Source: Cepaea nemoralis
Taxonomy: Eukaryota; Mollusca; Gastropoda; Stylommatophora; Helicidae
DNA length: 64,000 nucleotides
NCBI GenBank assembly: GCA_014155875.1
Contig: JACEFZ010005110.1
Coordinates: 221,285 to 285,284, forward strand
Direction: 5' to 3'
Below, piece after piece: positions 20,714 to 32,110 of this stretch. A program made the position numbers and the translations under genes. The notes under the pieces are model-generated. The model did not search any database and was not told where the DNA came from. It was given only the letters and a program-made list of their open reading frames with translations. Position 1 is the stretch's first letter; the number at the start of each line of letters is the position of its first letter.

Positions 20714-21720
20714 TCATCTCTCTGTGGAATTTCCGTTTGTGGGGCCAGGCAGAGTATCCGCTAGAGCCTGCATGAATTTGTTGACCTTCTCTTTATTTTG
20801 GGTGCCGCTGGTGTCAATGCGTGGTCTTCCTTCTGTTCGGCTTCTGTAGATTCTCTTGGGCTTTATCTTCACCTTGCTGGAGACGAGTGAATGGTCGGTG
20901 TCGCAGTCAGTACTATGATAGCTGCGAGTCAGCCGTACGTTGCGGAGATTGCTGCGTTTATTGCGCACCAGGTCGAGTTGGTGCCAGTTCTTTGATCTGG
21001 GGTGCCTCCATGACACCTTGTGTTGAGGTTTTGTGTCAAAGAAAGTGTTGGTCACGCACAGATTATGGTGGCTGCAGAATTCCAAGAGACGTTGTCTCTT
21101 GTCATTGATCTTCCCAACGCCAAACTATCTTACACATGAAGGCCAAGATTTGTGGTCGGAGCCAACCTGGTATTGAAATCCCCCAAGATAAAAAGATGTT
21201 GTTTCTCTGGTGTTTCACTGACTTCTTTGCCAAGGTCGTCATAAAATTTGTCTTTGGATTCTGATGTTGCAGTTAGTGTTGGGGCGTAAACGCTTTTAAT
21301 ACTAACTGGGCCTGCCTCCGTCTGGAGTTGGAGCTTCAGTATTCTTTCAGTGCCATCACTTGGTGGTATGATGGAATTAAGCAGCTTGTTTCTGATAGCG
21401 AAGCCAACTCCATGCTCCCTGGTCTCTCCGCATGGCTTGCCATGCCAGTAAAAAGTGACGTCCCTCTCTTTGATGTTTCCAGATTCTTGGACTCTGGTCT
21501 CTTGCAGGGCGACAATGTCTATCCCTAGTCTGAGTAGTTCGTTGTTTATCACTGCAGTTTTGCGGGCATCCACAATCTCGTTTAGATCGTCTGAGATGTC
21601 AGGGGTCAAAGTTCTTACGTTCCATGTTTCCAGCCTTAGGGCCGGTTGTTTTTTCCCCTTGTTGCTAGGTGTATAGATTGCGGTCCATGTGTCAGGATTT
21701 TTCCCCCAAGCTCCACACAC
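20714..21720 (-). pseudogene. LINE apurinic-type endonuclease domain, frameshifted
   Basis: LETWNVRTL (motif around the metal-binding Asn), VALQETRVQE (catalytic Glu), GVGFAIRNKL, VYAPT and LGDFNTR (Asp/Asn motif) appear in order in the first frame. After a frameshift near 21090-21130 the second frame continues with HQLDLV and DTDHSLV (catalytic His). These are the expected EEP-family residues, so the active site is intact apart from the broken frame. It would nick target DNA for target-primed reverse transcription. Confidence 0.88.
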
Positions 21721-22560
21721 CCTCAGGAGCAGATGGACCGTGGCGAGACAGCACCTTATTGACTGGGGGATGCCCAGCTTAGGCGGGCGGTAGCTGTCTA
21801 GTGAGATACGATGATCTCTCCCACCGTCGGAAGTAGCCCCTGGCGCCTTGCTCTACGCCAATCGAGCATTCAGACTTATAACCGGCAAATGCTGCTTCCC
21901 GTGTTGTGTCACCGCTTTACGCGGTGCTGAAGTGACCTCTTCAGGGCACAAGCCTGGGCAATGGAAATCGGAGAACCAGCTGTTTCCCAGTAGCAAGTTC
22001 CCCCTCTCCATGTCACCGATGTTGACCAAGGGAAAGACAGTAGCCAATGCAACTTGGCATCGGTGCCGTCGCAGGAGTTGCCAGAACTATGTTATTTACA
22101 ACATGGAACTGCCTTAGGGACGCCATCTCCGGATTTGTCCTCAGGGTGTACCACTGAAGCCTTTCCCATATGGGTATACCCGCAAGGCAGCGGAGGTTTG
22201 AGATTTTAGAGTTCCCTCTCTTAGAAGAGATACCAACCAAGGCTGACGAGCCTCCTCTGCCCGGGAATCAATAAGGAGGGAAGTCTACCATTCTTCCTTC
22301 CTGGCAGTAACCATACTGATCGGATTACCGTAGCCATTGTCTCTATTGAGAGATCCTCTGCCCACCGTCACTGACTTGAAACCATAACCAACAACCACCT
22401 GCTCCCATGGCTTCACGTTACCCTGTTGGGGGGTGGGGGGGGGGGGCTAAACGGGTACTCCACCTTGCCCAAGGGTGTCCCGTAGGCTAGCGGAGGGAAG
22501 GAGGCACCGTACTTCTCCTTTGATAGGGGGTACCCCTACCCCGCTACCCTCAGGTTGGAT
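21720..22560 (-). other. 5' leader of the broken LINE
   Basis: About 840 bp upstream of the endonuclease frame on the minus strand, GC-richer than the surroundings, with short open frames but no recognised domain. A 15-base G-rich run lies near 22435. Confidence 0.5.
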
Positions 22561-22561
22561 C

Positions 22562-22916
22562 TATAGGGTGTAATTTTAATGACTGTGCAGTGTTTACAAT
22601 GGAGGGGTATATGCCTGGGAAGAGAGGAAGAGGAAGGCCAAAGAGAAGATGGGTGCAGAATGGGGTGGATGATCTCCTGATGGGTGTATCGGACGGGGAG
22701 GCATATTGCTTATAATCGAGAGGTTTTCCGGAAGGTTGTTATGGAAGCGAGGTTCTTCAAAGGACATGCTACTGAATGAGTGTGCAGTGTTTGAAAATAT
22801 TGCCAGTCCAAGTTTTGTATTTACCTATTATGTTGCATGAACTTCACAGAGGGTGAATACAAAACTTGGACCGGCAATATTTTCAAACACTGCAGTCATT
22901 AAAAATACACCCTATA
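22562..22916. mobile_element. palindromic MITE split by a LINE tail
   Basis: Ends are TATAGGGTGTAATTTTAATG and its near-complement CATTAAAAATACACCCTATA. Inside, CAGTGTTTGAAAATATTGCC at 22784 is repeated inverted as GGCAATATTTTCAAACACTG at 22873. With the insert removed it is about 158 bp and nearly all palindrome, flanked by TA. Confidence 0.85.
22596..22780 (+). mobile_element. LINE 3' end inserted in the MITE
   Basis: Flanked by a perfect 12-bp duplication TGTGCAGTGTTT (22584-22595 and 22781-22792). The fragment encodes GRPKRRW and a DDLLMGVSD-type C-terminus and matches the fuller copy at 45305-45720. It ends ATGCTACTGAATGAG. Confidence 0.9.
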
Positions 22917-22924
22917 TTTGATGC

Positions 22925-23130
22925 GGTCGAAAGGATAAGAGCGCACTAGCTCTGAAACTTCCGGTCGGCTGATGGTGGAGTAGCGGGATCAACCCCATAC
23001 ACCGTTCATGTGGACTTAACCTTTGACTTCTCATTCAAAAATCAATGGCAAACTACTAAACGTAAAATTACTTAGAAAATTAGTCAGGGATGAGGCTGAT
23101 AGCAAAGTCCTGCAAAGGGCAAGCACCATT
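22925..23130 (+). mobile_element. chimeric SINE: B-type head, A-type tail
   Basis: The head (GAAAGGATAAGAGCGCACTA; CGGGATCAACCCC B-box) is SINE B, but the 3' half (AATCAATGGCAAACTACTAA; GTCCTGCAAAGGGCAAGCA) is the SINE A tail. Similar chimeras are at 33170-33310 and 62255-62450. Confidence 0.75.
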
Positions 23131-23134
23131 TAAC

Positions 23135-23525
23135 TGATTAAGTGCCGTGGGGCGATTAATCGTCTTAAACGACTTACTGTATCAGCCATGGGATGATTAA
23201 TCGTCTTAAACGACTTACTTTATCTGCCATGGGATGGTTATTCGTCTTAAACGACTTACCTTATCTGCCATGGGATGGTTATTCGTCTTAAACGATTTAC
23301 CTTATCTGCCATGGGATGATTATTCGTCTTAAACGACTTACTTTATCTGCCATGGGACGATTAATCGTCTTAATTAGACTTACCTTATCTGCCTAGGGAT
23401 GATTATTCGTCTTAAACGACTTATAGTATCCGCCGTGGGGTATATATCGCCGAAATGTTATTGCGTTATAATACAACATCTCTGCTACCATATTAACAAC
23501 TTTTACGTTATAACTGTGACACACC
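23135..23525 (+). mobile_element. MITE-D copy with 41-bp expanded end
   Basis: Starts TTAACTGATTAAGTGCCGTG, like the element at 38275, but its terminal motif GATTAATCGTCTTAAACGAC is repeated about seven times at 41-bp spacing to ~23430. The family body follows (ATTAACAACTTTTACGTTAT; CTGTGACACACCC). Confidence 0.8.
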
Positions 23526-23544
23526 CGCCTACGGGAAAGATGTA

Positions 23545-23790
23545 CGATCACCATTGTGTTATTTTAATTGTAATACTGTTTAACCTTTTAACACTGTTTA
23601 ACGTTATTACTCTCTTTAACTTGTTGCTAATGTTTAACCTTGTAATAGTGTTTAACGTTATTACACTCTTTAACTTGTTAATATATTTTTTAACCCTGCA
23701 ATGGTGTTTAACGTTGTTACTCTTTAACTTGTTAATACTGTTTAATCTTGTAATAGTGTGTAACGTTATTTTATTCTTTAACATGTTAAT
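23545..23790 (+). repeat. ~62-bp AT-rich tandem repeat, ~4 copies
   Basis: Units of GTTTAACGTTATTACTCTTT plus AACTTGTTAATACTGTTTAA. Open frames here are leucine/asparagine-rich by composition only. Confidence 0.85.
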
Positions 23791-24032
23791 ATGTTTAGCC
23801 TCTAAATACTGTTTTCCCTCTCAACACTGGCTTACCTCCACACCGCTGAAAATGATCTAGTACGCATTGTGTGAGGCAAAGTTCTACCCACAGCTATAGC
23901 AAAGTCAGCAATGGACACCCTTTTCACTTGCCTGGACATCTCTTGGGTATATAATGCTATCGACATATTTTATCAATATCACGCGGTTACTTCAAAAGAC
24001 ATTTTCTGGTACCAGTGTAGTCCGGGTTCACC

Positions 24033-24277
24033 TAGGAGACTCGCTCCGTGGAGAAGAGGTTGTGAGCGCAATTCGTTATCCCACATACCGCGCTCGAAGA
24101 ACAGCCACGGGCGAATTCGCTGCAGACCGCCTTGCGTTAGTTTTCATACAATGCTATGAGTACCGTCCGTTCAGAAAGCAATGGTAAACTACTGAATGTA
24201 AATTTGCCAAGAAATCACAAACAGCCAAAACATGCTGGGGTTGTCTACGACGTCCTGTAAAGCATATGCAACTAACT
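24033..24277 (+). mobile_element. SINE A copy 8
   Basis: Head CGCTCCGTGGAGAAGAGGTT, GCAATTCGTTATCCCACATA, B-box-like GCTCGAAGAACA, body GTCCGTTCAGAAAGCAATGG, tail AGCATATGCAACTAACTAAA. Confidence 0.85.
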
Positions 24278-24289
24278 AAAACTTTGAGT

Positions 24290-24415
24290 TATCTATTCAC
24301 TTAGAACAGCCATACTGGTCTGAGAAATAAACTCCACCTCTGCTGGGGAATGGAACTCGGCCCACTGTCTTAGTCAGCATGCACGTTAACCAGGGAGCTA
24401 AATCGGCTTCTATTA
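24290..24415 (-). repeat. tRNA-like SINE head
   Basis: On the minus strand it reads TAGCTCCCTGGTTAACGTGC with a B-box-like GAGTTCCATTCCCC. Probably a diverged tRNA-derived SINE of uncertain family. Confidence 0.45.
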
Positions 24416-24790
24416 AGAAAGAATGAATACAACATAAGACGGAAATAAAGAAAACAAGAAAGAAAGAAGGAAAGGCATAAAGCAAAGAAGAAGGAAAAGG
24501 TAAAAAAAAGGAAAGAAAGACTAGCAGGCAAACAGAACGAAAGAAAAGAAGGAACGAAAGAAAGCAAGCATGAATACATAAATAAATAAATACATAAATA
24601 GATAAACATTAGAGAAAGAAAGAAAAACAGACGAACAGACAGAAAGAAAGAAAGAAAGAAGCGAAAAAAAGAGAAAGAGATACAACGAAATAAAGAACAA
24701 ACAGGAGAAGACCTGCTAAATCAAATCGTACGAAATAAACTTCCGAAAGAAGCTAATTACAGAAAGAAACCATTATGTAAACGAAAAAAC
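24415..24790 (+). repeat. GAAA-rich polypurine tract
   Basis: Mixed GAAA, GAAG and AATA units over about 375 bp. Confidence 0.9.
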
Positions 24791-25020
24791 AAAAAGTCAA
24801 AAACAGAAGGAGGGGGGAAAGCAGCACTGACAAATGTAAATGCAGTTTAAACGAGAGGGAATAGGCGTAGAAAGAGATAAAATCAAAGTAATAACCAAAG
24901 ACAGAAATAAAAAAAAATGCGGATTAATTGATAGATGGATATATTGAAATACAAATGGACGATGTGTGAGTGAGCTGGTTGGGGAAAGCAAATATCCAGG
25001 TTACAGGGCTGATAGAAGCA

Positions 25021-25110
25021 CAGACGGACAGACAGACAGACAGACTGACAGACAGACAGGCAGGTAGGCAGACAGGCAGGCAGGCAGGCAGGCAGGCAGA
25101 CAGACAATAG
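25021..25110 (+). repeat. CAGA/CAGG microsatellite
   Basis: Tandem GACAGACA and GGCAGGCA tetranucleotides. Confidence 0.95.
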
Positions 25111-25114
25111 TGCA

Positions 25115-25400
25115 AGTAAAATAAGTAAAGACCCCTATTACATGCCTTGAGAAGTAATGGGTATATGGTGCGGGTCCCATCATGTTAAAGACCAGTCTTC
25201 ACTGGGTGGATGATATGGTCGACGTCAGATCGGTGGAATTCACTTGCCCCGGGTAATCCTCGGCATCAATATTTAGATGGGAGCACCTGGTAGCTAAGAT
25301 CAATAAATACCATTCCGCCTCGATGGCATTTCAATCACGTGACCACCAGGCCGGCAACACCCTAGCCACTTCGTTAACACGACTCCCGAATGCTGACTCA
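25115..25400 (-). mobile_element. SINE C, diverged copy
   Basis: Contains TAATGGGTATATGGTGCGGG and ATGATATGGTCGACGTCAGA, shared with 37862, 46955 and 63100. The tRNA-like head at the right is degraded (GATGGCATTTCAATCACGTG). Confidence 0.55.
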
Positions 25401-25617
25401 CTTCACATTTCGCCAACGCCCACCTCAAATGCAAATTCATGGTCTTAATTAACCTCCTCCCACCCGTTCTTTTTTGCCAACTAAGTAAGTATCTGCGGCC
25501 TACACTGGCGCTAGCGCGCTAACTTCCTCTGTCTGTATGTCTCTCTCTCCATCTCCTTATCTATGTGTGCCCGCATACATGACTTTCTCCTCAGTTCAAC
25601 CGTCTTTATGAATGTGG

Positions 25618-25713
25618 CAGACAGACAGACAGAAAGGCAGGCAGACAAACAGACAGGCAGACAGACAGTAGACAGACAGACAGGCAGGCAAATAGATAAA
25701 CAGACAGACAGAC

Positions 25714-25799
<86 letters not shown>

Positions 25800-25805
25800 A
25801 CGAAA
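25618..25805 (+). repeat. GACA/GATA microsatellite
   Basis: CAGACAGA-type units grade into about 20 pure GATA repeats ending near 25798. Confidence 0.97.
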
Positions 25806-26214
25806 GAAAAAAGTATGAAAAAGTAAGAAAGACAGATAGAAGGACAGAAAAAAAAGATTAGATATAATAATCCCCTTCCCTCTCTTTTCACACACTGTAT
25901 GTACGTCCCACACTCCCTCCCCGGCGCCCATTCCCACCCTCTCTCTCCTCATCTTCGTGTGCCCGCCTACACCAATTGCTCCTCAGTTTAACTGCCTTTA
26001 TGCATGTGGTACATGCAGGGACTAAACTTCAGTGCAAAAGATCATCATTAATTATGCGGTTAGGGCCGAGAAAATTGTAAACTCTAGCAATGAGGAACTA
26101 GGTTTTTGGTTATTAAAAACTTACGCCCCAGAATCACTCCTGGCGTGGCCATGGGTGATTGGTCTCTCAAAGCAGATACCGCAGGCAATCCTCCTGTAGT
26201 GTTTACTCTCGTTT

Positions 26215-26412
26215 GCTGGCTTTGAATTCGACCGTAATGCACACACGTGCTACTATTACAGTATTACCACTAGTTCCTACAACTGGGGAGTGCACTGGAC
26301 TGATCTTTGCGTGTGGATTAGCTTTCCCTAAACCCAATGTTCCTCGCCATCAGATGAACGCACTCCGATGTATTTTTAACTTACGTCACCAAGTCAAGGA
26401 CGAGAAGTTAGC
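26215..26412 (-). mobile_element. SINE B, head truncated
   Basis: GCGTGTGGATTAGCTTTCCC, CATCAGATGAACGCACTCCG and AAGTCAAGGACGAGAAGT match the family; the tRNA-like head is absent. Confidence 0.75.
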
Positions 26413-26454
26413 TAGTTAGTTAGTCGCGATTCCAACTTCACGGCAACGGGTTGT

Positions 26455-26660
26455 CCCCATTATGCTCCGTTCCTGTGCCAGTGAATATCACACAAAATGC
26501 TCATCACTGCCTTGTTTGAACAATGGAATAGACAGGAGTATCGGCAAGCCAAAAGCCAGTACAGGTACACTGCATAATGCCGCCGCCAGAATGCCAACAC
26601 AAAAGTCCTCCACGAGAAATACAGTTCATTGTCGATGGAAACGGCAGTCACCAGAAAGAC
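26455..26660 (+). repeat. Rep-F dispersed repeat
   Basis: CCAGTGAATATCACACAAAA and GCCGCCAGAATGCCAACACA are the inverse of the copy at 15945-16135. Confidence 0.6.
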
Positions 26661-26684
26661 TTCATTGACCCATATTTATCACAT

Positions 26685-26765
26685 ATGGCTCGGTCTCTTT
26701 CCGCAAGGCGACCCGCCGAAAGTGCCGCACAAAGCACGAACTCCGTAGCTCCAGCGACGACTCCC
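26685..26765 (+). repeat. Rep-G dispersed repeat
   Basis: ATATGGCTCGGTCTCTTTCC, GCACAAAGCACGAACTCC and GTAGCTCCAGCGACGACT recur at 47055, 47885 (inverted) and 62530 (inverted). Confidence 0.7.
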
Positions 26766-26959
26766 AGGAGTCTCCTGAAAAATGCACTCGTGAACCGAAA
26801 AGGCAAACCAGTCAATCCAGCAACAGCCGGCCGCCATCGTTCCGAACATGCAGTTCACGCTACAAACTGCGAAGAAATGTAAAAGCATTCCACGCGAAAT
26901 TCACAGCTCACAGTGTCGCGCCACGCACTCACTCAGTAGCAGGGCGACGGAACCAAAGC

Positions 26960-27055
26960 TTCCTTAGTCGCCTCTTACGACATGCATGGTAGGCAACAGT
27001 GTTACCATTCTTTGCTTCCCCGTCTGGGCCCCGGTAACTCACGGTGGACGAGGAC
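26960..27055 (+). repeat. dispersed repeat with CGCCTCTTACGACATGCATG
   Basis: The TTAGTCGC-x-TTACGACATGCATG block, followed by a GGTAACACTG-like stretch, recurs at 31680-31790 and inverted at 43155-43270. Similar 'agtcgccttttacgacacgcag' motifs occur in SINE-like repeats of many animals, from memory. Confidence 0.6.
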
Positions 27056-27379
27056 GAGAGGTCTACATTAAAGTTTAGCTTATAAGGTGTGAGCAAAAAC
27101 CCAAGAAATATACCCGTGAACTACACACGCCTGTGCCGTCAGCTTGCCAGCCTTCAAGTTCTGCATAAATCTTGCCATTATATCACCTTTGTGTACACTC
27201 GGCCAAAAATATATGTTCAAACAGTGTCCTCTAGCTCAGAATGAGGTGACACAGGAAGTAGATATTTATCAATATCCTGTACTTCATTACGTCAAAAAAC
27301 TTTACGGTAATGACATGAACTGAAACGAACTACTTGCTGGTTTTAATAGCGACAGCAACCTACACCTGGGGTTGTGAGT
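27056..27379. other. non-coding stretch
   Basis: No element or open frame recognised. Confidence 0.35.
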
Positions 27380-27744
<365 letters not shown>

Positions 27745-27751
<7 letters not shown>

Positions 27752-30440
27752 AGTCTGAGCGTTTTATTAAATACATAATTGTAGAGGTCTGAGCATTTTC
27801 TTAAAGACATACCTATGGAGGTCTGAATGATTTATTAGAGACATAAATGTAGAGGTCTGACTGCTTTGTTAGACACATAAATGTAGAGGTCTGAATGATT
27901 TATTAGAGACATAAATGTGGAGGTCTGAGTGCTTTATTAGAGACATTACCTTGGAGTTCTGAGTGCTTTATTAGATACATAAATTTAGAGGTCTGAGTGA
28001 TTTATTAGATACATAAATGTGGAGGTCTGAGTGATTGATTAGATACATAACTGTGGAGGTCTGAGTGCTTTATTAGAGACATTAACCTGGTGGTCTGAGT
28101 GCTTTATTAGATACATAAATGTGGAGGTCTGAGTGATTTATTAGATACATAAATGTGGAGGTCTGAGTGATTGATTAGAGACATAACTCTGGAGGTCTGA
28201 GTGCTTTATTAGAGACATTAACTTGGAGGTCTGAGTGCTTTATTATAGACATAATTGTGGGGGTCTGAGTGATTTATTAGAGACATAAATGTAGAGGTCT
28301 GAGTGATTAATTGGAGACATAAATGTGGAGGTCTGAATGATTTATTAGATACATAAATGTGGAGGTCTGACTGCTTTGTTAGACACATAAATGTAGAGGT
28401 CTGAATGATTTATTAGAGACATAAATTTGGAGGTCTGAGTGCTTTATTAGAGACATTACCTTGGAGTTCTGAGTGCTTTATTAGATACATAAATTTAGAG
28501 GTCTGAGTGATTTATTAGATACATAAATGTGGAGCTCTGAGTGATTGATTAGATACATAACTGTGGAGGTCTGAGTGCTTTATTAGAGACATTAACCTGG
28601 TGGTCTGAGTGCTTTATTAGATACATAAATGTGGAGGTCTGAGTGATTTATTAGAGACATAATTGTGGGGATCTGAGTGATTTATTAGAGACATAAATGT
28701 AGAGGTCGGAGTGATTTATTAGAGACACAATTGTGGGGGTCTGAGTGATTTATTAGAGACATAAATGTGGAGACTGAGTGCTTTATTAGTTATATAAATG
28801 TGGAGGTCTGAGTGATTTATTAGAGACATATCTGTGGGGGTCTGAGTGATTTATTAGAGACATAAATGTGGAGGTCTGAGTGCTTAATTAGATACATAAA
28901 TGTGGAGCTCTGAGTGCTTTATTAGAGACATAAATGTGGAGGTCTGAGTGATTGATTAGAGACATTACCTTGGAGTTCTGAGTGCTTTATTAGATACATA
29001 AATTTAGAGGTCTGAGTGATTTATTAGATACATAAATGTGGAGCTCTGAGTGATTGATTAGATACATAACTGTGGAGGTCTGAGTGCTTTATTAGAGACA
29101 TTAACCTGGTGGTCTGAGTGCTTTATTAGATACATAAATGTGGAGGTCTGAGTGATTTATTAGAGACATAATTGTGGGGATCTGAGTGATTTATTAGAGA
29201 CATAAATGTAGAGGTCGGAGTGATTTATTAGAGACACAATTGTGGGGGTCTGAGTGATTTATTAGAGACATAAATTTGAGATCTGAGTGCTTTATTAGAT
29301 ATATAAATGTGGAGGTCTGAGTGATTTATTAGAGACATAACTTTGGAGGTCTGAGTGATTTATTAGAGACATAAATGTGGAGGTCTGAATGATTTATTAG
29401 AAACATAAATGTGGAGGTCTGGGTGATTGATTAGAGACATTAACTTGGAGATCTGAGTGCTTTATTAGATACATAAATGTGGAGGTCTGAGTGATTTATT
29501 AGAGACATATCTGTGGGGGTCTGAGTGATTTATTAGAGACATAAATGTGGAGATCTGAATGATTTATTAGAGACATAAATGTGGGGGTCTGAGTGATTTA
29601 TTAGAGACATAAATGTGGGGGTCTGAGTGATTTATTAGAGACATAAATGTGGCGGTTTGGGTGATTTATTAGAGACATAACTGTGGAGGTCTGAGTGATT
29701 TATGAGAGACATAAATGTGGAGGTCTGAATGATTTATTAGAAACATAAATGTGGAGGTCTGAGTGAGTGATTGATTAGAGACATAACTGTGGAGGTCTAA
29801 GTGATTTATTATAGACATAAATATGGAGGTCTGAGTGATTGATTAAAGACATAACTGTGGAGGTCTGAGTGCTTTATTAGAGACATTAACATGGAGGTCT
29901 GAGTGCTTTATTAGAGACATTAACATGGAGGTCTGAGTGATTTATTAGAGACATAAATGTGGGGGTCTGAGTGATTTATTAGAGTCATAAATGTGGCGGT
30001 TTGGGTGATTTATTAGAGACATAACTGTGGAGGTCTAAGTGATTTATTATAGACATAAATATGGAGGTCTGAGTGATTGATTAGAGACATAACTGTGGAG
30101 GTCTGAGTGCTTTATTAGAGACATTAACATGGAGGTCTGAGTGCTTTATTAGAGACATTAACATGGAGGTCTGAGTGATTTATGAGAGACATAAATGTGG
30201 ATGTCTGAATGATTTATTAGAAACATAAATGTGGAGGTCTGAGTGAGTGATTGATTAGAGACATAACTGTGGAGGTCTAAGTGATTTATTATAGACATAA
30301 ATATGGAGGTCTGAGTGATTGATTAGAGACATAACTGTGGAGGTCTGAGTGCTTTATTAGAGACATTAACATGGAGGTCTGAGTGCTTTATTACAGACAT
30401 TAATTTGGAGGTATGATTGCTTTATAAAACACATTAATTT
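27745..30440 (+). repeat. 34-bp satellite array with higher-order repeats
   Basis: About 80 copies of a 34-bp unit (GAGGTCTGAGTGATTTATTA plus GAGACATAAATGTG). Variant monomers (ATTACCTTGGAGTTCTG) recur at 27956, 28456 and 28965, a period of about 500-510 bp or 15 monomers. A later block (TTTATGAGAGACATAAATG) recurs at a ~480-bp spacing (29701 and 30181). Confidence 0.95.
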
Positions 30441-31330
30441 CTTGAATTTTAATTTGTTGGTAAGTATCAGGAGATTGTGATCTGCATGTACATCTATATC
30501 CGCAACTCTAGAAACCGTTACGTCATGCACATGTGACACACATGTCTTGTGAATATAGACAAGGTTAATATAAGTTACTATCTTGTTATACCCATATTAC
30601 TGTATGTATTGTTTTATGTGGAAAGATACTTCAGCCTATCACATATTGATTCAATGCTCACATGTAGATAAATAATTTTCCATTTCATTCATTATGGCAC
30701 GTCCGTGTTTTCCCATGATCACTTCACAACCCGTGATATCTGATTATATCTTGCATTCAGTTCACCTACACTTATTTTGATATTACCGATTCTCAAATTT
30801 CCCGAAGTGCTATGACGTTTTATGTAAACTTCCTCCTTATTTTTCTGAATCCTTATAATTTCTTGTTGCGCAGAACTGGATCACATTTATATTTACTTTC
30901 TTTATTTGCCTGTTCTGGTTCTAAATCTTGCTGTTATTTTACAGTTCACCGTTTTTCACACTATTAATGTATTCTGTCTCTTTAGACATAATTAGAGCCA
31001 TACTTTCGCTGTGCGAGTTATTTTCTTCTGTATGATCAGGGCAAGGCACTGGATGATGATGGATGAGCTGGCAAAATCTGCATAATGATGATGGTGCTCC
31101 GAGAACAGCACTACTTCGCCTGTTTATAATCTTTTTGTAGACTCCTTTCCATACTGTTTCGAACAATTCCGAAATGCTATATCTTAAACTGTCCGCGCTG
31201 TGTTTCTGAATCTCAATCCATACACAGCTCTAACTGTTCTGGTGACCCATCTGGAAATTTCCCGAATTGAAAGGAAGTAAGTTGGCAATCCACACTTCTT
31301 GCATCGCGTCACAATTCCTCTTGATTGACT
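30440..31330. other. single-copy-looking stretch
   Basis: No repeat family recognised. A 75-codon open frame at 30939-31166 (minus) has no recognisable domain and no convincing splice or start context, so I do not call it. Confidence 0.4.
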
Positions 31331-31376
31331 GATATCCCCCCCCCCCCCCCCCCCCACGTTTTCTATTATTTTTAAG

Positions 31377-31625
31377 AAGGCTGCTCCGTGGCGAAGGGTT
31401 TAAGAATGGGATTCATAATCCCACAAACCACGTTCGAAACATAGTCACGGGTTATTTGAAAGCAGACAGTCTTGCGTTGGTTTCCATAAAATGGCATGAA
31501 TGCCGGTCGTTCAGAAAGCAATGACAAACTACTGAACGTAAACTTGCCTAGGAACAAAGAAAAAAACTAAGAGCCAAAAAATGCTGGGTTTGACTTCGAC
31601 GTCTTGTAAAGAATATGCAACAAAC
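31377..31625 (+). mobile_element. SINE A copy 9
   Basis: Head GGCTGCTCCGTGGCGAAGGG, B-box GTTCGAAACAT, body GGTCGTTCAGAAAGCAATGA, tail AAGAATATGCAACAAACTTG. A 20-base poly(C) run (31336-31355) lies just upstream. Confidence 0.88.
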
Positions 31626-31679
31626 TTGATATTTTTATTTTTAGACTTGATCATGGTATGGTGGATTTTGCAGCTAAGG

Positions 31680-31790
31680 TTGTCTACAGGATGAGATAGA
31701 CAACCCCAAGTCCAACCATTCTTAGTCGCTTATTACGACATGCATGATAGGGTACAGTGTGGTATCCTTTGCCCAAAGCAGTTCCCTGCA
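31680..31790 (+). repeat. dispersed repeat with CGCTTATTACGACATGCATG
   Basis: Second copy of the family at 26960-27055: TTCTTAGTCGCTTATTACGA, then GGGTACAGTGTGGTATCC. Confidence 0.6.
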
Positions 31791-31824
31791 ATGGGTATGT
31801 TATGCTTTAAAAACACTCTGACAC

Positions 31825-32110
31825 TCTGAAGATCTCACTAAAAGCTTTTGGAATTCATCACGACACCTGGGAGACTGCTGCCAAAGACCGAAATTCGTGG
31901 AGTGCATCATTATGCAAGAGTGAAGCAAACAGGACTGCAAAAGCAATGGAAAAAAAAAAACTGGAAAAAAAACCCACAGCAGGAGATCCTCCTCCTGGAA
32001 CGTCAAACATTCCTTGCCCACATTGTCAAAGAATATTTCGAGCCAAAATAGGCCTTATCAGCCATCTTAGAACTCATGCTCCAAACTCCCAACCCCACTG
32101 GATGAAATGA
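31825..32110 (+). pseudogene. LINE polyprotein C-terminus with C2H2 motif
   Basis: One frame reads SLKAFGIHHDTWETAAKDRN, then after an A-rich frameshift IPCPHCQRIFRAKIGLISHL and RTHAP. A CxxC...H...H finger after a 'W..A.DR..W' block is a common end of animal LINE polyproteins. It is 5'-truncated and belongs to a different subfamily from the one at 18264-18653. Confidence 0.75.

Larger units (their letters stand above)
18250..22560 (-). mobile_element. broken near-full-length non-LTR retrotransposon (EN-RT-zinc finger)
   Basis: On the minus strand the element runs from a long GC-richer 5' leader (22560-21720) through an APE-type endonuclease, reverse transcriptase and a C-terminal zinc-knuckle-like tail. 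This architecture, with a single polyprotein and no RNase H, is like the LINEs whose endonuclease is often mislabelled 'craniofacial development protein 2' in animal genomes. Several frameshifts and at least one internal stop make it non-coding today. The clade (RTE-like versus another) is not decided here. Confidence 0.85.

Noticed and set aside
20714..21720. Host 'craniofacial development protein 2' gene
   Set aside because: The EEP domain is followed by a reverse transcriptase in the same element; such names in databases are LINE endonucleases.
26577..26882. 101-codon frame on the plus strand
   Set aside because: It runs through two different dispersed repeats (Rep-F and Rep-G), so it is accidental.
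30939..31166. 75-codon frame on the minus strand as a small gene
   Set aside because: No domain, no convincing start or splice signals; length is within random expectation.
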